DNA of 64,000 nt from Bettongia penicillata ogilbyi (GCA_023548195.1 JAJHZJ010000807.1:532420-596419); one strand, 5' to 3'; positions 44,606 to 56,377 are shown, numbered from the stretch's first letter. Notes: generated by a model not told the origin, from the letters alone. Program-made: numbers and translations.

Positions 44606-45999
44606 ACAGTATGCATCACATTTTTTAAAATTTTTTAAACTTTGAAGTATTTTAATTGTTTCTGACAATAACAGATAGTATGATGAAACAGACAGCTAGC
44701 TGATCCTTAAATGATTCTCATGTTAGCAATTAGTCATACCCAGATACAATAAAGCCAATTTCAAGTTTTATACATTTGTTAGATATTTGTCCTATCTAAA
44801 ACTTCTAAAACCATTTTCAAATAAACTTTCCATTATTTATCGGCTTCCAGTTTCTATGTAGTTTACCTATATTTGGCTTCTCTTATCCTTTATTCCTCTA
44901 ACATTTTTCTGAAATATTTTTTTCACCCTTGACACCTAAGGCAAGCTTTGCATTGACATCATAGCATATTCAATTTTATGTTGATTTCTAATGGAAAATT
45001 TTATGATATTTGTTACAGATTTTTATGCCTTTTCATCTTCTTCACAATATATTGGCCAAGAAACTATAATTATTTTCATGGTGGACATTTCACATAAGCT
45101 TTTGATGAACATTGCAATAAAGATGACCTATTACCCCAGGATATGATGGTTCGTACTGCCTTTGAATGCACATTCCACCCATCCCTTTGTCTCTCCAAAG
45201 AGAACCAATAAGCCACCTTCTATTTTATTTATTTTAAATTGTGTGTGTATATGTTTGTATAAATTCTGTACCTTTAGTTCATTACCTCTCTGCCAAGATC
45301 ACCTTTTAATTTAGCTACAAATTCTTTTTCTCTTCAAATTTTATTATGATAATATCAAAATTTAATCCTGACAGTAGTAGGTCTACTCATTCATATGCCA
45401 TTATATTAAAAGCCTTACATTTAGAGTACCAATAGTTGTTAATATTTATAGATCATCTAAACACTCTATAAATTTTTGGTATCCTTTGCTTTTACCAGGA
45501 TCAAAAAATGTAGCTATTATCAAGTGGCCAATCTATTGGACATAAGCCTCTTTATTCTTAACGAGGCTCCTCTTCTGGAAGCAGAGTAGTGAATTATCAT
45601 GTACATATTTTTAAAAATACATATGTTCTCCTCTCTGGATTTCTTTAGTGAAAAGTGAAATGTCTACCAGTAGTAACTAACTCACCTCAAGAGCCTGGCT
45701 ACTTCTGTTCACCATGCAACTCTTGGATGGTCTCTCTTCTGTTTTCATCCTTCAAAAGTTTAGTTCACAGAATTTTCTAATTTGTGAAGTTATAATATGT
45801 CCTTTGGGAACTAACCAGGGCATACGTAAATTAAGAAACACATAAACATAAACTCTGACTGCCAGAGAAATTATAAATTCAAATTAATGGTTGATTTTGG
45901 AAAAAATCACCCCACTTGTTTAAAGTTGCCACACTGTAAAGCTAAGCAAAGTAGAATCTTTTCCTTTTTTTTTGTTTTACTAAAAGTGCCTCTGAATAA
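44606..45999. other. Unclassified non-coding stretch
   Basis: About 1.4 kb with no element I can name. 45040-45560 has the look of an old interspersed repeat (for example 'aaagagaaccaataagccac'), but this is an impression without a second copy in the window. Confidence 0.3.
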
Positions 46000-46519
46000 T
46001 GTTATTAAGGAAGATCTTTCCCACCCATTGTAGGGCCTGGGAAGATTTGTAGGAAGGTCCATACCTTTCGTTAATGAGGCACTGGTTCTCAAGAGATGCG
46101 ATGCCCTCTGGCTCTAAAAAAGTGTATGAAGACTGAGGTGAGATTTTATTTTGGGGCTTACTGACAGGAATTGTTTGTTTTGCCAGAAGAAACCTCTGGG
46201 AAGCCTCTAAGGAGTCTGCTGCTTTGAATATCCAGATGTAGGTGCTTCCCTATCTGGTAACTATGGTCAGACAGACCTATATGTTGAATTGTGATGTCAT
46301 ATCTGTTGATCTTAGATTTTTCTGCATTTTCTTTGAAGTTCAGGGTGCTGACTCCCCTAAACTAGGTGAATGATATATGTATTTGATTAAGGGAATGATA
46401 CATGGGCTTGATTAAGGTGATTGTTAACTCCTCAAAAGTTGCCTTTCCTTTTATAAATGCAGACCTAAGAACCTGAGATAGCAGGCCCTCCTGTGTATGT
46501 TGGGGTGCTTACTGATACA
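46000..46519 (+). mobile_element. LTR-like repeat, copy 2
   Basis: Aligns with 12002-12530 along its whole length: 'gatctttcccacccattgta', 'gaagatttgtaggaaggtcc', 'tcgttaatgaggcactggtt', 'gttcagggtgctgactcccc', 'ctcctgtgtatgttggggtg'. Begins TGTTA and ends about ACA. The TATA-like site of copy 1 is changed here to 'gtgtatgaag'. Same orientation as copies 1 and 3. A 61-codon minus frame at 45907-46092 crosses its left edge and is not a gene. Confidence 0.55.
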
Positions 46520-46634
46520 CCTATGTACATATATAAATATGTGTAGGCATGCATAGATATATGTGTGCACATTTATATGTATTCATGTATGTGTGTATAT
46601 CCATCTGTCCATCTATCTATCATCTACCATCTAT
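46520..46634. repeat. TATG / CATC microsatellite
   Basis: TATG-rich sequence (46525-46600) then 'ccatctatctatcatctacc' and 'atctatctattg'. The ATCT part probably marks the tail of the reverse SINE to its right. Confidence 0.6.
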
Positions 46635-46635
46635 C

Positions 46636-46876
46636 TATTGTTCAGTTGTTTCTGTCATTTCCAACTCCTCGTGAACCCATGAACCATACTGTCTATGGAA
46701 TTTTCTTGGCAAAGATAGTGGAGTCAAGTTTTGGTATTTTCTTCTCCAGTGGCAAATAGAGGTTAAGTGACTTGCCCAAGGTCACACAGTTAGGAAGTTT
46801 CTGAGGCTGAATCTGAGCTCAGGTCCTCCTGACTCCAAGTCTATTGCACTCTCTACTGAGCAACCAGCAAACCCAC
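46636..46876 (-). mobile_element. tRNA-like marsupial SINE, reverse
   Basis: Complement of the SINE at 4807. From its 3' end: 'ctgtcatttccaactcctcg', 'gaattttcttggcaaagata', 'tattttcttctccagtggca', 'ttaagtgacttgcccaaggt', 'cacacagttaggaagtttct', 'ctgagctcaggtcctcctga', 'ctccaagtctattgcactct'. Near full length. A (TC)n array adjoins its head side. Confidence 0.8.
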
Positions 46877-46877
46877 A

Positions 46878-46918
46878 CCCACACTGTCTCTCCGTCTCTC
46901 TGTCTCTCTCTCTGTCTC

Positions 46919-46957
<39 letters not shown>

Positions 46958-46976
46958 TTTTCTCTCTCTCTTTCTG
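46878..46976. repeat. (TC)n / (CTGT)n array
   Basis: 'ctgtctctccgtctctctgt' then CT with a CTGT core at 46920-46940 and T-rich interruptions. Same composition as the 27.9 kb array. The 95-codon minus frame across it is spurious. Confidence 0.9.
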
Positions 46977-47365
46977 ATTAAAAGAAAATGTATCTTGGCA
47001 GAATACAAGGATGATGACAGAAATAGAGTTTGAAATCATTGTGGAGAGACCATACTGTGGCCCATACAAAAGATATAAACCAATTTCCTTTACCTCTTTG
47101 ACCTTCCTCTCTGTGACCTTCTTTCCAGCCTTATGATGAAGAGAGAATTCAGAACTGGTCTCTGTAATTAAATATGCATGTTAATATTTGTACAGAGAGG
47201 GTATATGCATGATAGCCTTAGAAGGACTAGAACACAACATTTGCTTCTCATATTAGCAGCAGGGGGAACATATTTAAAAAAAGCATTCATAATAGTACTA
47301 TTTGTAATTATGACAAGCTAGAAACAAGCTATGTTACCGGTGACTGAGGAACAACTGAGCATATT
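46977..47365. other. Unclassified
   Basis: No gene or named repeat recognised here. Confidence 0.3.
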
Positions 47366-47545
47366 ATCAGCCAACCAATTGAACCATTGATCAGTCTATA
47401 AGAATTTATCAAATATCTGTTATTTACCTGTCAGACACTGAAAGCACAAAGACAAAAACTGAAAAAAAAATACCTACTTAAAAGAAATTCCATTGGAATC
47501 TAGATAGAAAAATAAATGAGGACAACATTGAACCAAAATGGAACT
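47366..47545 (+). mobile_element. Ancient dispersed repeat, start module
   Basis: 'ccattgatcagtctataaga', 'atttatcaaatatctgttat', 'ctgtcagacactgaaagcac', 'aaagaaattccattggaatc'. Same opening module ('caataaacatttattaagcacctactatgtgccaggcactg') in eroded form. Confidence 0.45.
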
Positions 47546-47619
47546 CAGGTCAAAATGTAATGGCCAATACTCTTACCAAACTTAAAAAAATAATGTTCTG
47601 ATCCTTCTGTTTTGATAAC

Positions 47620-47935
47620 AAGTGGTACAATGGTAAGAGCCACAAAGTCAATTGCACTGTAATATGATTTCATTTCATTGCTCTGGGCAAGTTTTGTAAG
47701 ATTATAATATTTTTTTACCTGTTCAAGTTTGCAAATGACTTTCCTTTGGGGGAATTTCTGGATTTGGAGTGACAGAACCTAAGTTCAAATCCCAGTTCTG
47801 CCATTTACTAGCCATATGACCTTGTCCAAGTCATGTAACTTCTTGTCCTCAGTTTCCCCATTTGTAAAATGAAAAGACTGGATCAGATGGCCCCTCTCTA
47901 CTTTCCAGATCTAGGGCTATGATCACTTATTTAAA
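47620..47935 (+). mobile_element. SINE/MIR-type copies, two abutting
   Basis: 47760-47930 is a good SINE: 'tggatttggagtgacagaac', 'ctaagttcaaatcccagttc', 'ctagccatatgaccttgtcc', 'aagtcatgtaacttcttgtc', 'cagtttccccatttgtaaaa', then 'ggatcagatggcccctctct' and 'ctttccagatctagggctat'. 47620-47710 is a more decayed head-and-core trace of another. Confidence 0.7.
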
Positions 47936-48575
47936 TGATATAAGCTAAAAAAAACTGGGAAGCTAGGTGGTACTTATCCCTGGTTTACAGATTCAGGCAT
48001 TTTGCACAGTGGTTGGTGGTGTTTGTTGGAATGTTATTTCAAAATAAAAAGTCTCAAGGAAAAAATGCAAGAGAAAAAATAGAGCAATTACCCTCCTCAT
48101 ATTAGCTTTTATATTTTCCTCAATATCTGTACGTTTATGTTGCTGTTACCTTTCTTTCTATTGCATGCTTAGACTTCATCTTGTCTCATTAAGTTAACTT
48201 CCATAGCAAAGCAGTGTCTTCTATTTTGTTTCATTTTTAGACCTCCCACTGCTTACCAAACTACTGAGAAAGCATTTTAATTTTGAATGATGAATGGATG
48301 GTTGAATGAGCTAAATGAATACATAAGTATTGAAGTAGAATCAGAATAAAAGGCCATTAGGACAATGATTTCAATAAGAAAAATAAATTATATAGGTAAA
48401 GTTATAGCTTTATGAGGTTAATAGGATAAAACTAGTGGAGAATCTTTTTTTTTAAATATGAACTGAAAACATAGTATATTCAGGAAACAGATGTTTCTTT
48501 TTTTCTTTCTTTCTTTGAAGAAAGACAGACAGGTTCCCATGATCAAATAATAGGTATTATTTTATCAATATCAAT
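47936..48575. other. Unclassified
   Basis: No recognised element except a short (TTTC) patch at 48497-48518. A SINE-head-like 'gggaagctaggtggtactta' occurs at about 47957-47976, without a body. Confidence 0.3.
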
Positions 48576-48660
48576 TATTTTGTCAACAATCACCTATTAA
48601 GCACATGTACTGGGTCCTATGCTAGGACCTAGGGATACAGATCTAGCACTATGACTGCTA
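48576..48660 (+). mobile_element. Ancient dispersed repeat, start module
   Basis: 'caatcacctattaagcacat', 'gtactgggtcctatgctagg', 'acctagggatacagatctag'. Opening module only. Confidence 0.45.
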
Positions 48661-49340
48661 CAGGCAGGGAGCCGAAGCTCTATATCTTCTCCATCTCCAC
48701 TAAGGGGAAACCCTCTCACTCTTTCACTATATCCAGGAACAGTGACTAGAAGCAGTCTTAGGGAAGCTACCTGACCACATGCAGGAACTACCAGGCTTCT
48801 TTTTCTGTGTTCTTTTGGTCATTACATCCCTCCCTTACCAGTCTGATAACAACTTTCTTAAAGAATCTCATTAAAAGAGTAAGGGAGTATATAATATAGA
48901 TCACAGGACAGCTATTTCCTTTGGAGGAAAAGAGAAATTGCACAACTTCTAATTGGGTACTGACAAAAAAAAATTGCAAACAATATACTGCTATTACAGT
49001 GAGGTTGAGGTAAGTAATAAGATACTAAAAGAGTTTGTTTGATTTCTGACTAAGCAGTTCACATTTCTCCTTGACTCTGTACTGTCTAACTCAGTCCCTC
49101 TGTGTCCATGTCTTCCAGCAAGCTAGGCCATGGGATTGATCTCCACCCCCCACCCCACCCTCATATATGGAATCTTTTCTTATGAAGCCCATTGGTTGCT
49201 ACCAATCAGCTGGGGGAATAAAGGCCTAGTATCTTTAACTGTTTGAACTCACAAATTTGGCTCTTACTCTGAAATAAAACCAATCTTGAATTTTCTGTTT
49301 AGTCACTTATACAAAGGAAAGGAGACAAAAAGAGAGAAAA
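48661..49340 (+). other. Unclassified block with LTR-like promoter features
   Basis: Contains a CCAAT box ('accaatcagctgggggaata' at about 49201-49220) followed about 10 bases later by a TATA-like 'aataaaggcc', then a downstream 'gaaataaaa' that could act as a poly(A) signal. The layout resembles U3-R of a retroviral LTR. No second copy in the window, no TG...CA ends and no target duplication could be fixed, so this stays a suggestion. Confidence 0.3.
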
Positions 49341-50645
49341 CGATAAGGGACCCAAAGTCCAGGCTCTGATCCCTTAAGTGAATACCTGTTATAGCTCTTT
49401 TTGGGGGTGGGGTTCATGGCATCTTTTTTTCCCATCTCTCTTGAGAAGAACACAAATAGCTTTGACACCTTCTTCTAGGATCAAAATAGAGCAACCAAGG
49501 ATGATTCAACTTTTTTTTTCTTTTAAATCTACCAAATCCTTAGTCTTTCAAGCTCAGTTATCAATTAAAGGATTGCTCTATTTCATCATAAGCTGGAAGC
49601 AGTCTAGCTCTGTGCACGTATCATGTGCCTTAATCACATAAAGATAAAAGAGCAATTCCTTGCGATCAAAGAAAGGAGGTAATAAGTGCAGAAATAGATA
49701 TATGCAAAACACACACCCACAATGCATACAAAATGGCAACTTGTTGAGGAGTTGTTAACAGTTGGAGACTATGATCTGCCCTGTTTATACAAAGTCCTAA
49801 TAGTCTTTAAACTAAAGAACTTTATTTTTAACTTGGTGAATACAAAAAGTAGGCAGATAAACATAAAAATCCAAACTCTGTGAATAGCAAGGCACAGAGG
49901 ATGTCCTTGTAATTTAATTAATATAGGAAAATCTCAAGTGAGAGACTCCTTGTATCAATACAAGCTGGTATGTTCTTTGAAGCTTCTAGAGCTGTCTAGA
50001 AAACAATTGAGTCTTTCAGGGTCATATAGCCTGTGGGTAAGAAGAGCTAGCTATTCTAAAAGGTAGAGATGATGAGGGAGAATATTTTTGGCTAGGATGA
50101 CAGATTGTTCAAAGGGAAGGAGGCAGGAGTTTCAAAGTCATGAAAGTAAAACACAAAAGAAAAAACAAATAGGCATTCAATCTGTAAGGCATTCAATGGG
50201 TATTTCCTACTTATGGTGGATAAGGAGTCAGTTTAATTAAGTTCAGTTCAGTTTGATTCAGCACACATTTATCTATCATCTATCTATGGAAATGTTTTAT
50301 TAATGATTTTTTAAACACCATTATCACGTCCTAATGATTTCCTTTATTCCCCAAAGCATAGGCATGCTGAAGTCAGCTCAAACTGGCTCATGAAAGCTGA
50401 GTGTTAAAATTACAATGTGAGCATTAACACCTCAGAAAGCATAAAATGCTTCAAGTCAAGGCTTGATTTATTATTGAGTTGATTGTCTAGACTTCAATTA
50501 ATGGGGAAAATATTAATAATGGAGATTAAATTTTAAAGTTTGCCCTGTATGTTTTTTTTGCAGAAATTTGATAATTTTACCAGCACATTAGTGCTCCTTA
50601 ATCCTCCTAGTAACAAAGGACAGTTAAATAAAGCAAACACATTGA
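49341..50645. other. Unclassified; repeat-free right half
   Basis: 49341-50330 has no recognised element. 50330-50645 ('aagcataggcatgctgaagt', 'gcattaacacctcagaaagc', 'cttcaattaatggggaaaat') looks like unique sequence and is a candidate conserved non-coding element. Confidence 0.35.
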
Positions 50646-50649
50646 TCAT

Positions 50650-51105
50650 GTCTAACATTCAGCCAACCTCTATTAAGTACCTACTGTGCACAAAACAGAG
50701 GTAGATGTTTATGATACAAGAACAGAAATGGAAAAGTCACTTAAAGAAATCACATTTTATTTGGGGGATATGACATGTAAACTGAGAGGTAATTAAAAGA
50801 TAATTTGAGAAGGAAGGAAGAGTTAATAAATGGGGGATCCAGAAAGTTTCCCAAAAGAGACAGAATATGAGGGAGCTATTGAATACTGAGTTTCTTAGAG
50901 ATGGTGAGCAGTTGCATTCTACAGAGGATCCTCAACCTAGGTAAACCATGGGCTTGGGAGAAAGAATTCTAAGTCTGGAGAAAAGCAAGTAAGCCAGTCT
51001 GACTGGAATATAGAATGTATGAATAGAATTTGTGTGAACCTACTCTTGAAATGTCCAGAGATAAATTGTGATTTTAATGCCAAACTAAGGTATTCAAAAG
51101 GCACT
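50650..51105 (+). mobile_element. Ancient dispersed repeat, long copy (left part)
   Basis: 'cctctattaagtacctactg', 'aatcacattttatttggggg', 'atgacatgtaaactgagagg', 'aagtttcccaaaagagacag', 'attctacagaggatcctcaa', 'gtctggagaaaagcaagtaa'. The longest ordered run of this family in the window. It continues at 51316 after a SINE. Confidence 0.55.
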
Positions 51106-51109
51106 ATGG

Positions 51110-51315
51110 AGTGACTATAAATAAGAAAAAAAAAATGGTGTGGTAGAAAGAGACTGAATTTGACCTAAAAGCAAGAGAATTAGCTTCTGCTTCCTAACTG
51201 TGTCACCTTGGAGAAGTCTTCTTTCTTCCTAGTTTGGTTTATTTTCAGGACTTCAGTTTCGGCATGTTTAAAATGAGGAAGCTGGAATTTAAGGGTCATT
51301 TAAATTCATGATCCT
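51110..51315 (+). mobile_element. SINE copy inserted in ancient repeat
   Basis: 'gtggtagaaagagactgaat', 'ttagcttctgcttcctaact', 'gtgtcaccttggagaagtct', 'tttaaaatgaggaagctgga'. Plus strand. Splits the surrounding ancient repeat, giving relative age. Confidence 0.6.
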
Positions 51316-51700
51316 AATATTTTTAAACTAGAGAGTAATGTGGAGTTGCATGGCCAGATCTTTGTTTGCAACATATGTATGCATGTATGTCCATGTTGTG
51401 AAAACTTTCCTTCCAAAATGGACAAAAACTTTTGAAAAATAGTCTTAATTACATCCCTGGGTTATTGAGATATTTATTTGTCTATAGTCACATAGCTAGT
51501 ATGTGTGATCTCTAGTCTTTCTGCCTCCAACTATTCACTCAGTGCTTTAGGATGCAGGTTTTGTTTCATTTTTCTTATGTTGGGAATGGATAGGTTAGGT
51601 GTAAAAATGGAGGGAGACCAATTGGATGTGTTGAAATAGTTCAGATAAGATGATGACAGTTTGGATTGGTGTAATGTCTTTTAAGTGGAGAAGAGCACAG
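51316..51700 (+). mobile_element. Ancient dispersed repeat, long copy (right part)
   Basis: 'gagagtaatgtggagttgca', then after an intervening reverse-MIR-like bit (51470-51545) 'gggagaccaattggatgtgt', 'tgaaatagttcagataagat', 'gatgacagtttggattggtg'. Parallels 39175-39560 and 61410-61560. Confidence 0.5.
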
Positions 51701-52875
51701 AGGCAGGAAATGTCACTCTTAAATTCTCATATATAAAGGGGAGCATTTCAGTCCTTCTCCCTCCCCCGTCATTGACATTACTTACCCTTTGTTTCCATTG
51801 AAGAAAATGAGAAGTCAATACCTTCTCATACTTTATTCTTAATGTACAAAAATGGGAAACATTATCTTTTTCCTGGTAATTGACATGTCATCATTATAAG
51901 ATACTTCTCTTTCATTTGCTGACAACCATTACTTATCAGTGGCAAAGGAAAAACTATTGGGCACAGTTTGGGAATGGATTAAATCCATTTTTCACTTTTT
52001 TTTTATAAACTTTATATAGTGCCTTGACACTTTTTTTTTGATTTGTGAACTATTCATCCCCGATACTGCCCTCTCCAAACGATTCATACCAACCACTTAT
52101 CAGAATGGAGAGATGCTGTAAGACTGGCTGTCTTTGGAATCTCAGTCCATTTTTTCTTCCAAGCCTTTTTTCATTAATGTATTACTCTCCTCTTTGCAAG
52201 GGCATAGCACTAAATGGAAGGAGATAATTTATATTTCGTCATGATCGCTTACAAAGATGAATGTACATTCACTATAGAAATATAACAGATAATGGAAGAG
52301 AGAGCCAACTTACAGGATGGAGGCCATGCTTACTATATTAAAAAATGAAATTGAGCGCAATATTTTTCAACCTATTTTTTTATCCTAATTTGCATTTTTC
52401 TCTGATTTAATTTGGCGCAAAATATTCCATTTAATTTCTCTATAGAGATTTTCTAACAGATTGTGGATTTGTGTGTACGTTTCATGGGCAATTAGTAGAT
52501 AGTTTTCTTCATGCCTTTTAGGAAACTAACAGGGCATTTTTCATAATGATAAAAAAGTGTTTTAGGACTTACAAAAAATTACTTAGAACAATAAACTTCA
52601 GAGGTATGTGGATTTATCTTAATCAACCAGGCAAATCAAAAGCATGGCCAGTGTACCAGACTTCAATCCCTGTCTTCAGGAAAATGTTAAAAATTACTTC
52701 ATTTGACAGTAAGTTGTTCTAAAAGGCCAAGGCTTTCTCTTTTGAAATGTATGCAACACTATTGACCTTTAATTTTTCACACAGAAGGAAAATTAATGTA
52801 TTTTAAAATTGAAGTAGGGTTAAATGTCACCAAAGTCTGGCTACGTAATCTGTATGCCACATATGTTCATCACTC
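51701..52875. other. Unclassified, repeat-poor
   Basis: 52200-52780 looks unique, AT-rich and rich in TAAT sites ('gatttaatttggcgcaaaat'), and is a candidate conserved non-coding element. Frames at 52045-52227 and 52796-52999 show no domains. Confidence 0.4.
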
Positions 52876-52879
52876 CCTC

Positions 52880-53025
52880 CCTCTATCATTAATTCACTTA
52901 TTCAGTATTCATTTATTAAATATGTATCACATGCCAAGCCCAGTACTAAACAGTGGGGACAGAATAAATATAATTAAGCCAAGATTCCTGCCTCTATAAA
53001 GCTCATAATCTAGCAGGGACATAAC
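52880..53025 (+). mobile_element. Ancient dispersed repeat, start modules
   Basis: 'ttcatttattaaatatgtat', 'cacatgccaagcccagtact', 'aaacagtggggacagaataa', 'ttcctgcctctataaagctc', 'ataatctagcagggacataa'. Among the clearest copies of the opening modules. Confidence 0.6.
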
Positions 53026-53065
53026 AAAAATACACACACTCACACACACTCACATACATATATGT
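53026..53065. repeat. Short (CA)n/(CACT)n microsatellite
   Basis: 'acacacactcacacacactc' then 'acatacatatatgtg'. It follows the ancient repeat directly. Confidence 0.65.
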
Positions 53066-53204
53066 GGAATACTGTACAATGAATATGGCATCATCTGTTT
53101 GAAGTTGTGAGCTATGATTTGTTTAGCCTGATAAACTCATTATGTGTAAAGCCCCTCCTTCATTACAGAGAAAAACCCATTAAAGATAGGTCTTGTGGCA
53201 GAGT

Positions 53205-53452
53205 GCATAATAATTGATAATAACAACATTGTATAGTGATTTGTTTGCGAAGTACGTTACATCTGTTATCAAACTTGATAAAATCACTCTATAGGGTATT
53301 CATTATTAGCATCACCATTTTAAAGTTGAGGAAGTTGAGGCTGAGAAAGGTAAAGTAACTTATCCAATGTCACCCAGTTTGCAAGTGTCTAATGCAGGAT
53401 TTTACTTAAGGTATTCCTGACTTGCGATTCAGTGTTCTATCCATTGCACTGT
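53205..53452 (-). mobile_element. MIR-type SINE, reverse, near full length
   Basis: 'gtatagtgatttgtttgcga', 'agtacgttacatctgttatc', 'aaagttgaggaagttgaggc', 'aaagtaacttatccaatgtc', 'acccagtttgcaagtgtcta', 'tattcctgacttgcgattca', 'gtgttctatccattgcactg'. All reverse blocks are present in order. Confidence 0.7.
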
Positions 53453-53560
53453 CTAGAATACCTAGATTCAATTCCTGCCTCCGACATATTAGTTGTGTGA
53501 CCCTAGGAAGCTTATTTCACTTCTTCAAGTCCCATTTTCATCATCTGTACTTTTTTGCAT
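53453..53560 (+). mobile_element. SINE core, forward
   Basis: 'cctagattcaattcctgcct', 'ttagttgtgtgaccctagga', 'agcttatttcacttcttcaa', 'tttcatcatctgtac'. Abuts the reverse MIR, giving an inverted SINE pair. Confidence 0.65.
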
Positions 53561-53564
53561 ATAT

Positions 53565-53660
53565 TTTATATGTGTGTTTTGTGAGCACAAAACAATGCAC
53601 ATAGGCACATGCATATATGTATATGTACATGTACATTCATGTATGTATATAAATATAACC
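53565..53660. repeat. TATG/TACA microsatellite
   Basis: Imperfect 'atgcatatatgtatatgtac' and 'atgtacattcatgtatgtat'. Low complexity. Confidence 0.6.
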
Positions 53661-54170
53661 AGCCCTGCTTACCATCCAAGTCAGGGACCCCATGCTCCAC
53701 TCTGTATTTTGCCATAGTATAAGTTTGCTATTATGCAGATATAGAATTAGTGGCAAACGATTTTCAAAACACAAACCGCATAAATAGCATAGACAGGTAT
53801 TCTGTTTCCTTAAATTGTAATATCCTGGAAATCCATCAATCTAAGCTACTCTCTTATACTACAGTAAGTAATTACATAGAAAGATAATGAATTTCAACAT
53901 TCAGTCAAGCAATATTAGGTCTCTCTGATAATTAAGATGTCATTACAGATTCTATTACAGGAACTTAAGCTTCTATTTTATTTCATTTTTATTATGAACC
54001 TAGCAAATGTATTAGGGAGTTGGATTGGTACACCCATGGAGCATGCTTAGGGATGGACCTGTAGGGACAATCTTATAGAGCATGTGAGGGTAGAGTTGAG
54101 ACTAGACCATGAGTACTTCCGCCCTCATAAATACATTTGCATTTGTTTAAAGGAGCCAGGAAGAACTACC
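53661..54170. other. Unclassified
   Basis: No gene or named repeat recognised. Confidence 0.35.
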
Positions 54171-55275
54171 TAGTCAATAGTCTTTGTGTGTGTGTGTGCA
54201 TGTGTGTGTGTGTGTGTATGTGTGTGCTTGGATTGTTTATTTTTTTAATATAAATTTATTTATTTAACTTTTTACATTCATTTTCACAAAATTTTGGGTT
54301 CCAAATTTTCTCCCCTCTTCTCCCCTCCCCCCACCCCAGTACACCGAGCATTCTAATTTTCCCTATCACCAATCTGCCCTCTCTTCTATCATCCCTCCTT
54401 TCTCTTGTCCCCATCTTCTCTTTTGTCCTGTAGGGCCAGATGACTTTCTATTCCTCATTAACTGTATTTCTTATTTCCTAGTAGCAACAACAATACTCAA
54501 CAGTTGTTCCTAAAACTTTGAATTGCAAATTCTCCCCATCCCTCCCTCCCCATCCATTCCCTTTGGGAAGGCAGTCAATTCAACATAGGCCCTATCTGTG
54601 TAGTTTTGTAAGTGACTTCGATAATAGTCATGTTGTGTAAGACTAACTCTATTTCCCTTCATCCTATCCTGCCCCTCATTGTTTCCATTATGTCTTTTGA
54701 CCCTCCCCAAGAGGGCTGACTTCAAATTGCTCTCTCCTCCCATTGCCCTCCCTTCCATCATCCCCCCCACCCTACTTATCTCCCCCTCCCCCACTTTCCT
54801 GTATTGTAAGATAGGTTTTCATGCCAAAATGAGTGTGCATTTTATTTCTTCCTTTAGTCGAATGTGATGAGGGTAAACTTCATGTTTTTTTCTCAGCTCT
54901 CCTCTTTTTCCCTCCACTAAAAAGTCTCCTGCTTGCCTCTTGAATGAGAGATAATTTACCCCATTCCATTTCACCCTCTCTCCTCCCACTACATTTCTCT
55001 CTCACCATTTACCTTAATTTCTTTTAACATATGGTCCCATCCTATTCAATTCACTCTATGCTCTCTGTCTCTGTATGTGTGTGCGCTCATGTGTGGACAT
55101 GTGTGTATGTGTCTGTGCATGTGTGTGTATGTGTGTGTATGGTCTCACCAACTACCCAGATGCTGAAAAGTTTTAAGAGTTACACATATTGTCTTTCCAT
55201 GTAGGAATGTAAACAGTTCACCTTTGGTAAGTCCCTTATGACTTCTCTTTGCTGTTTACTTTTTCATGCTTCTTC

Positions 55276-56377
55276 TCATTCTTGTGTTTGAAAGTCAAAT
55301 TTTCTTTTCAGCTCTGGTCTTTTCATCAAGAATGCTTGAAAGTCCTCTATTTCATTGAAAGACCATATTTTCCCCTGAAATATTATACTCAGTTTTGCTG
55401 GGTAGGTGATTCTCGGTTTGAGTCCTAGTTCCTTTGACTTCTGGAATATCCTATTCCACGCCCTTCGATCCCTTAATGTAGAAGCTGCTAGATCTTGAGT
55501 TATCCTGATTGTATTTCCACAATACTGGAATTATTTCTTTCTAGCTGCTTGCAGTATTTTCTCCTTAACTTGGTAGTTCTTGAATTTGACCACAATGTTC
55601 CTAGGAGTTTCTCTTTTTGGATCTCTTTCAGGTGGTGATCGATGGATTCTTTCAATACTTATTTTGCCCTCTGGTTCTAGAATGTCAGGGCAGTTTTCCT
55701 TGATAATTTCATGGAAGATGATGTCTAGACTCTTTTTTTGATCATAGCTTTCAGGTAGTCCCATAATTTTTAAATTGTCTCTCCTGGATCTATGTTCCAG
55801 GTCAGTTGTTATTCCAATGAGATATTTCACATTCTCTTCCATTTTTTCATTCTTTTGGTTTTGTTTGATGATTTCTTGGTTTCTCAGAAAGTCATTAGCC
55901 TCCATCTGTTCCATTCAAATTTTGAGACAACTATTTTCTTCAGTGAGTTTTTGAACCTCTTTTTCCATTTGGCTAATTTTGCTTTTGAAAGCATTCTTCT
56001 CCTCATTGGCTTTTTGAACCTCTTTTGCCAATTGAGTGAGCCTATTTTTTAAGGTGTTATTTTCTTCAGCATTTTTTTGGGTCTCCTTTAACAAGATATT
56101 GACCTGTTTTTCATGCTTTTCTTGCATCTCTCTTATTTCTCTTTCCAGTTTTTTCTCCACCTGTTTAAATTGATTTTCAAAATCCTTTCTGAGCTCTTAC
56201 ATGGCCTGAGCCCATTGCGTATCTATTTTGGGTGTTTGGGGTACAGAGGCCTTGGCTTCTATGTCTTTCCCTGATGGTAAGCATTGGTCTTCCTCATCAA
56301 AAATGAAAGGAGGAAACATCTTTTCACCAAGAATGTAACTTTCTATGGTCTTATTTTTTTTTCCCTTTTCTGGGCAT
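55276..56377 (-). pseudogene. L1/HAL1 ORF1 pseudogene (element B)
   Basis: The least damaged ORF1 here. ATG at 56375-56377 (M-P-R-K-G-K-K), then one extra A in a nine-A run (56354-56362) shifts the frame at about codon 8. Downstream the frame is continuous to the end, apart from three stop codons: TAA at 56197-56199 (before 'ELRKDFENQ'), TGA at 55915-55917 (after 'ENSCLKI') and TAA at 55531-55533 (after 'QAARKK'). Coiled coil about 56190-55900, RRM with 'RSRRDNLKIMGLPESYDQ' about 55825-55740, C-terminal domain to 'KFDFQTQE', stop at 55276-55278. Not translatable as one protein. Confidence 0.92.
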
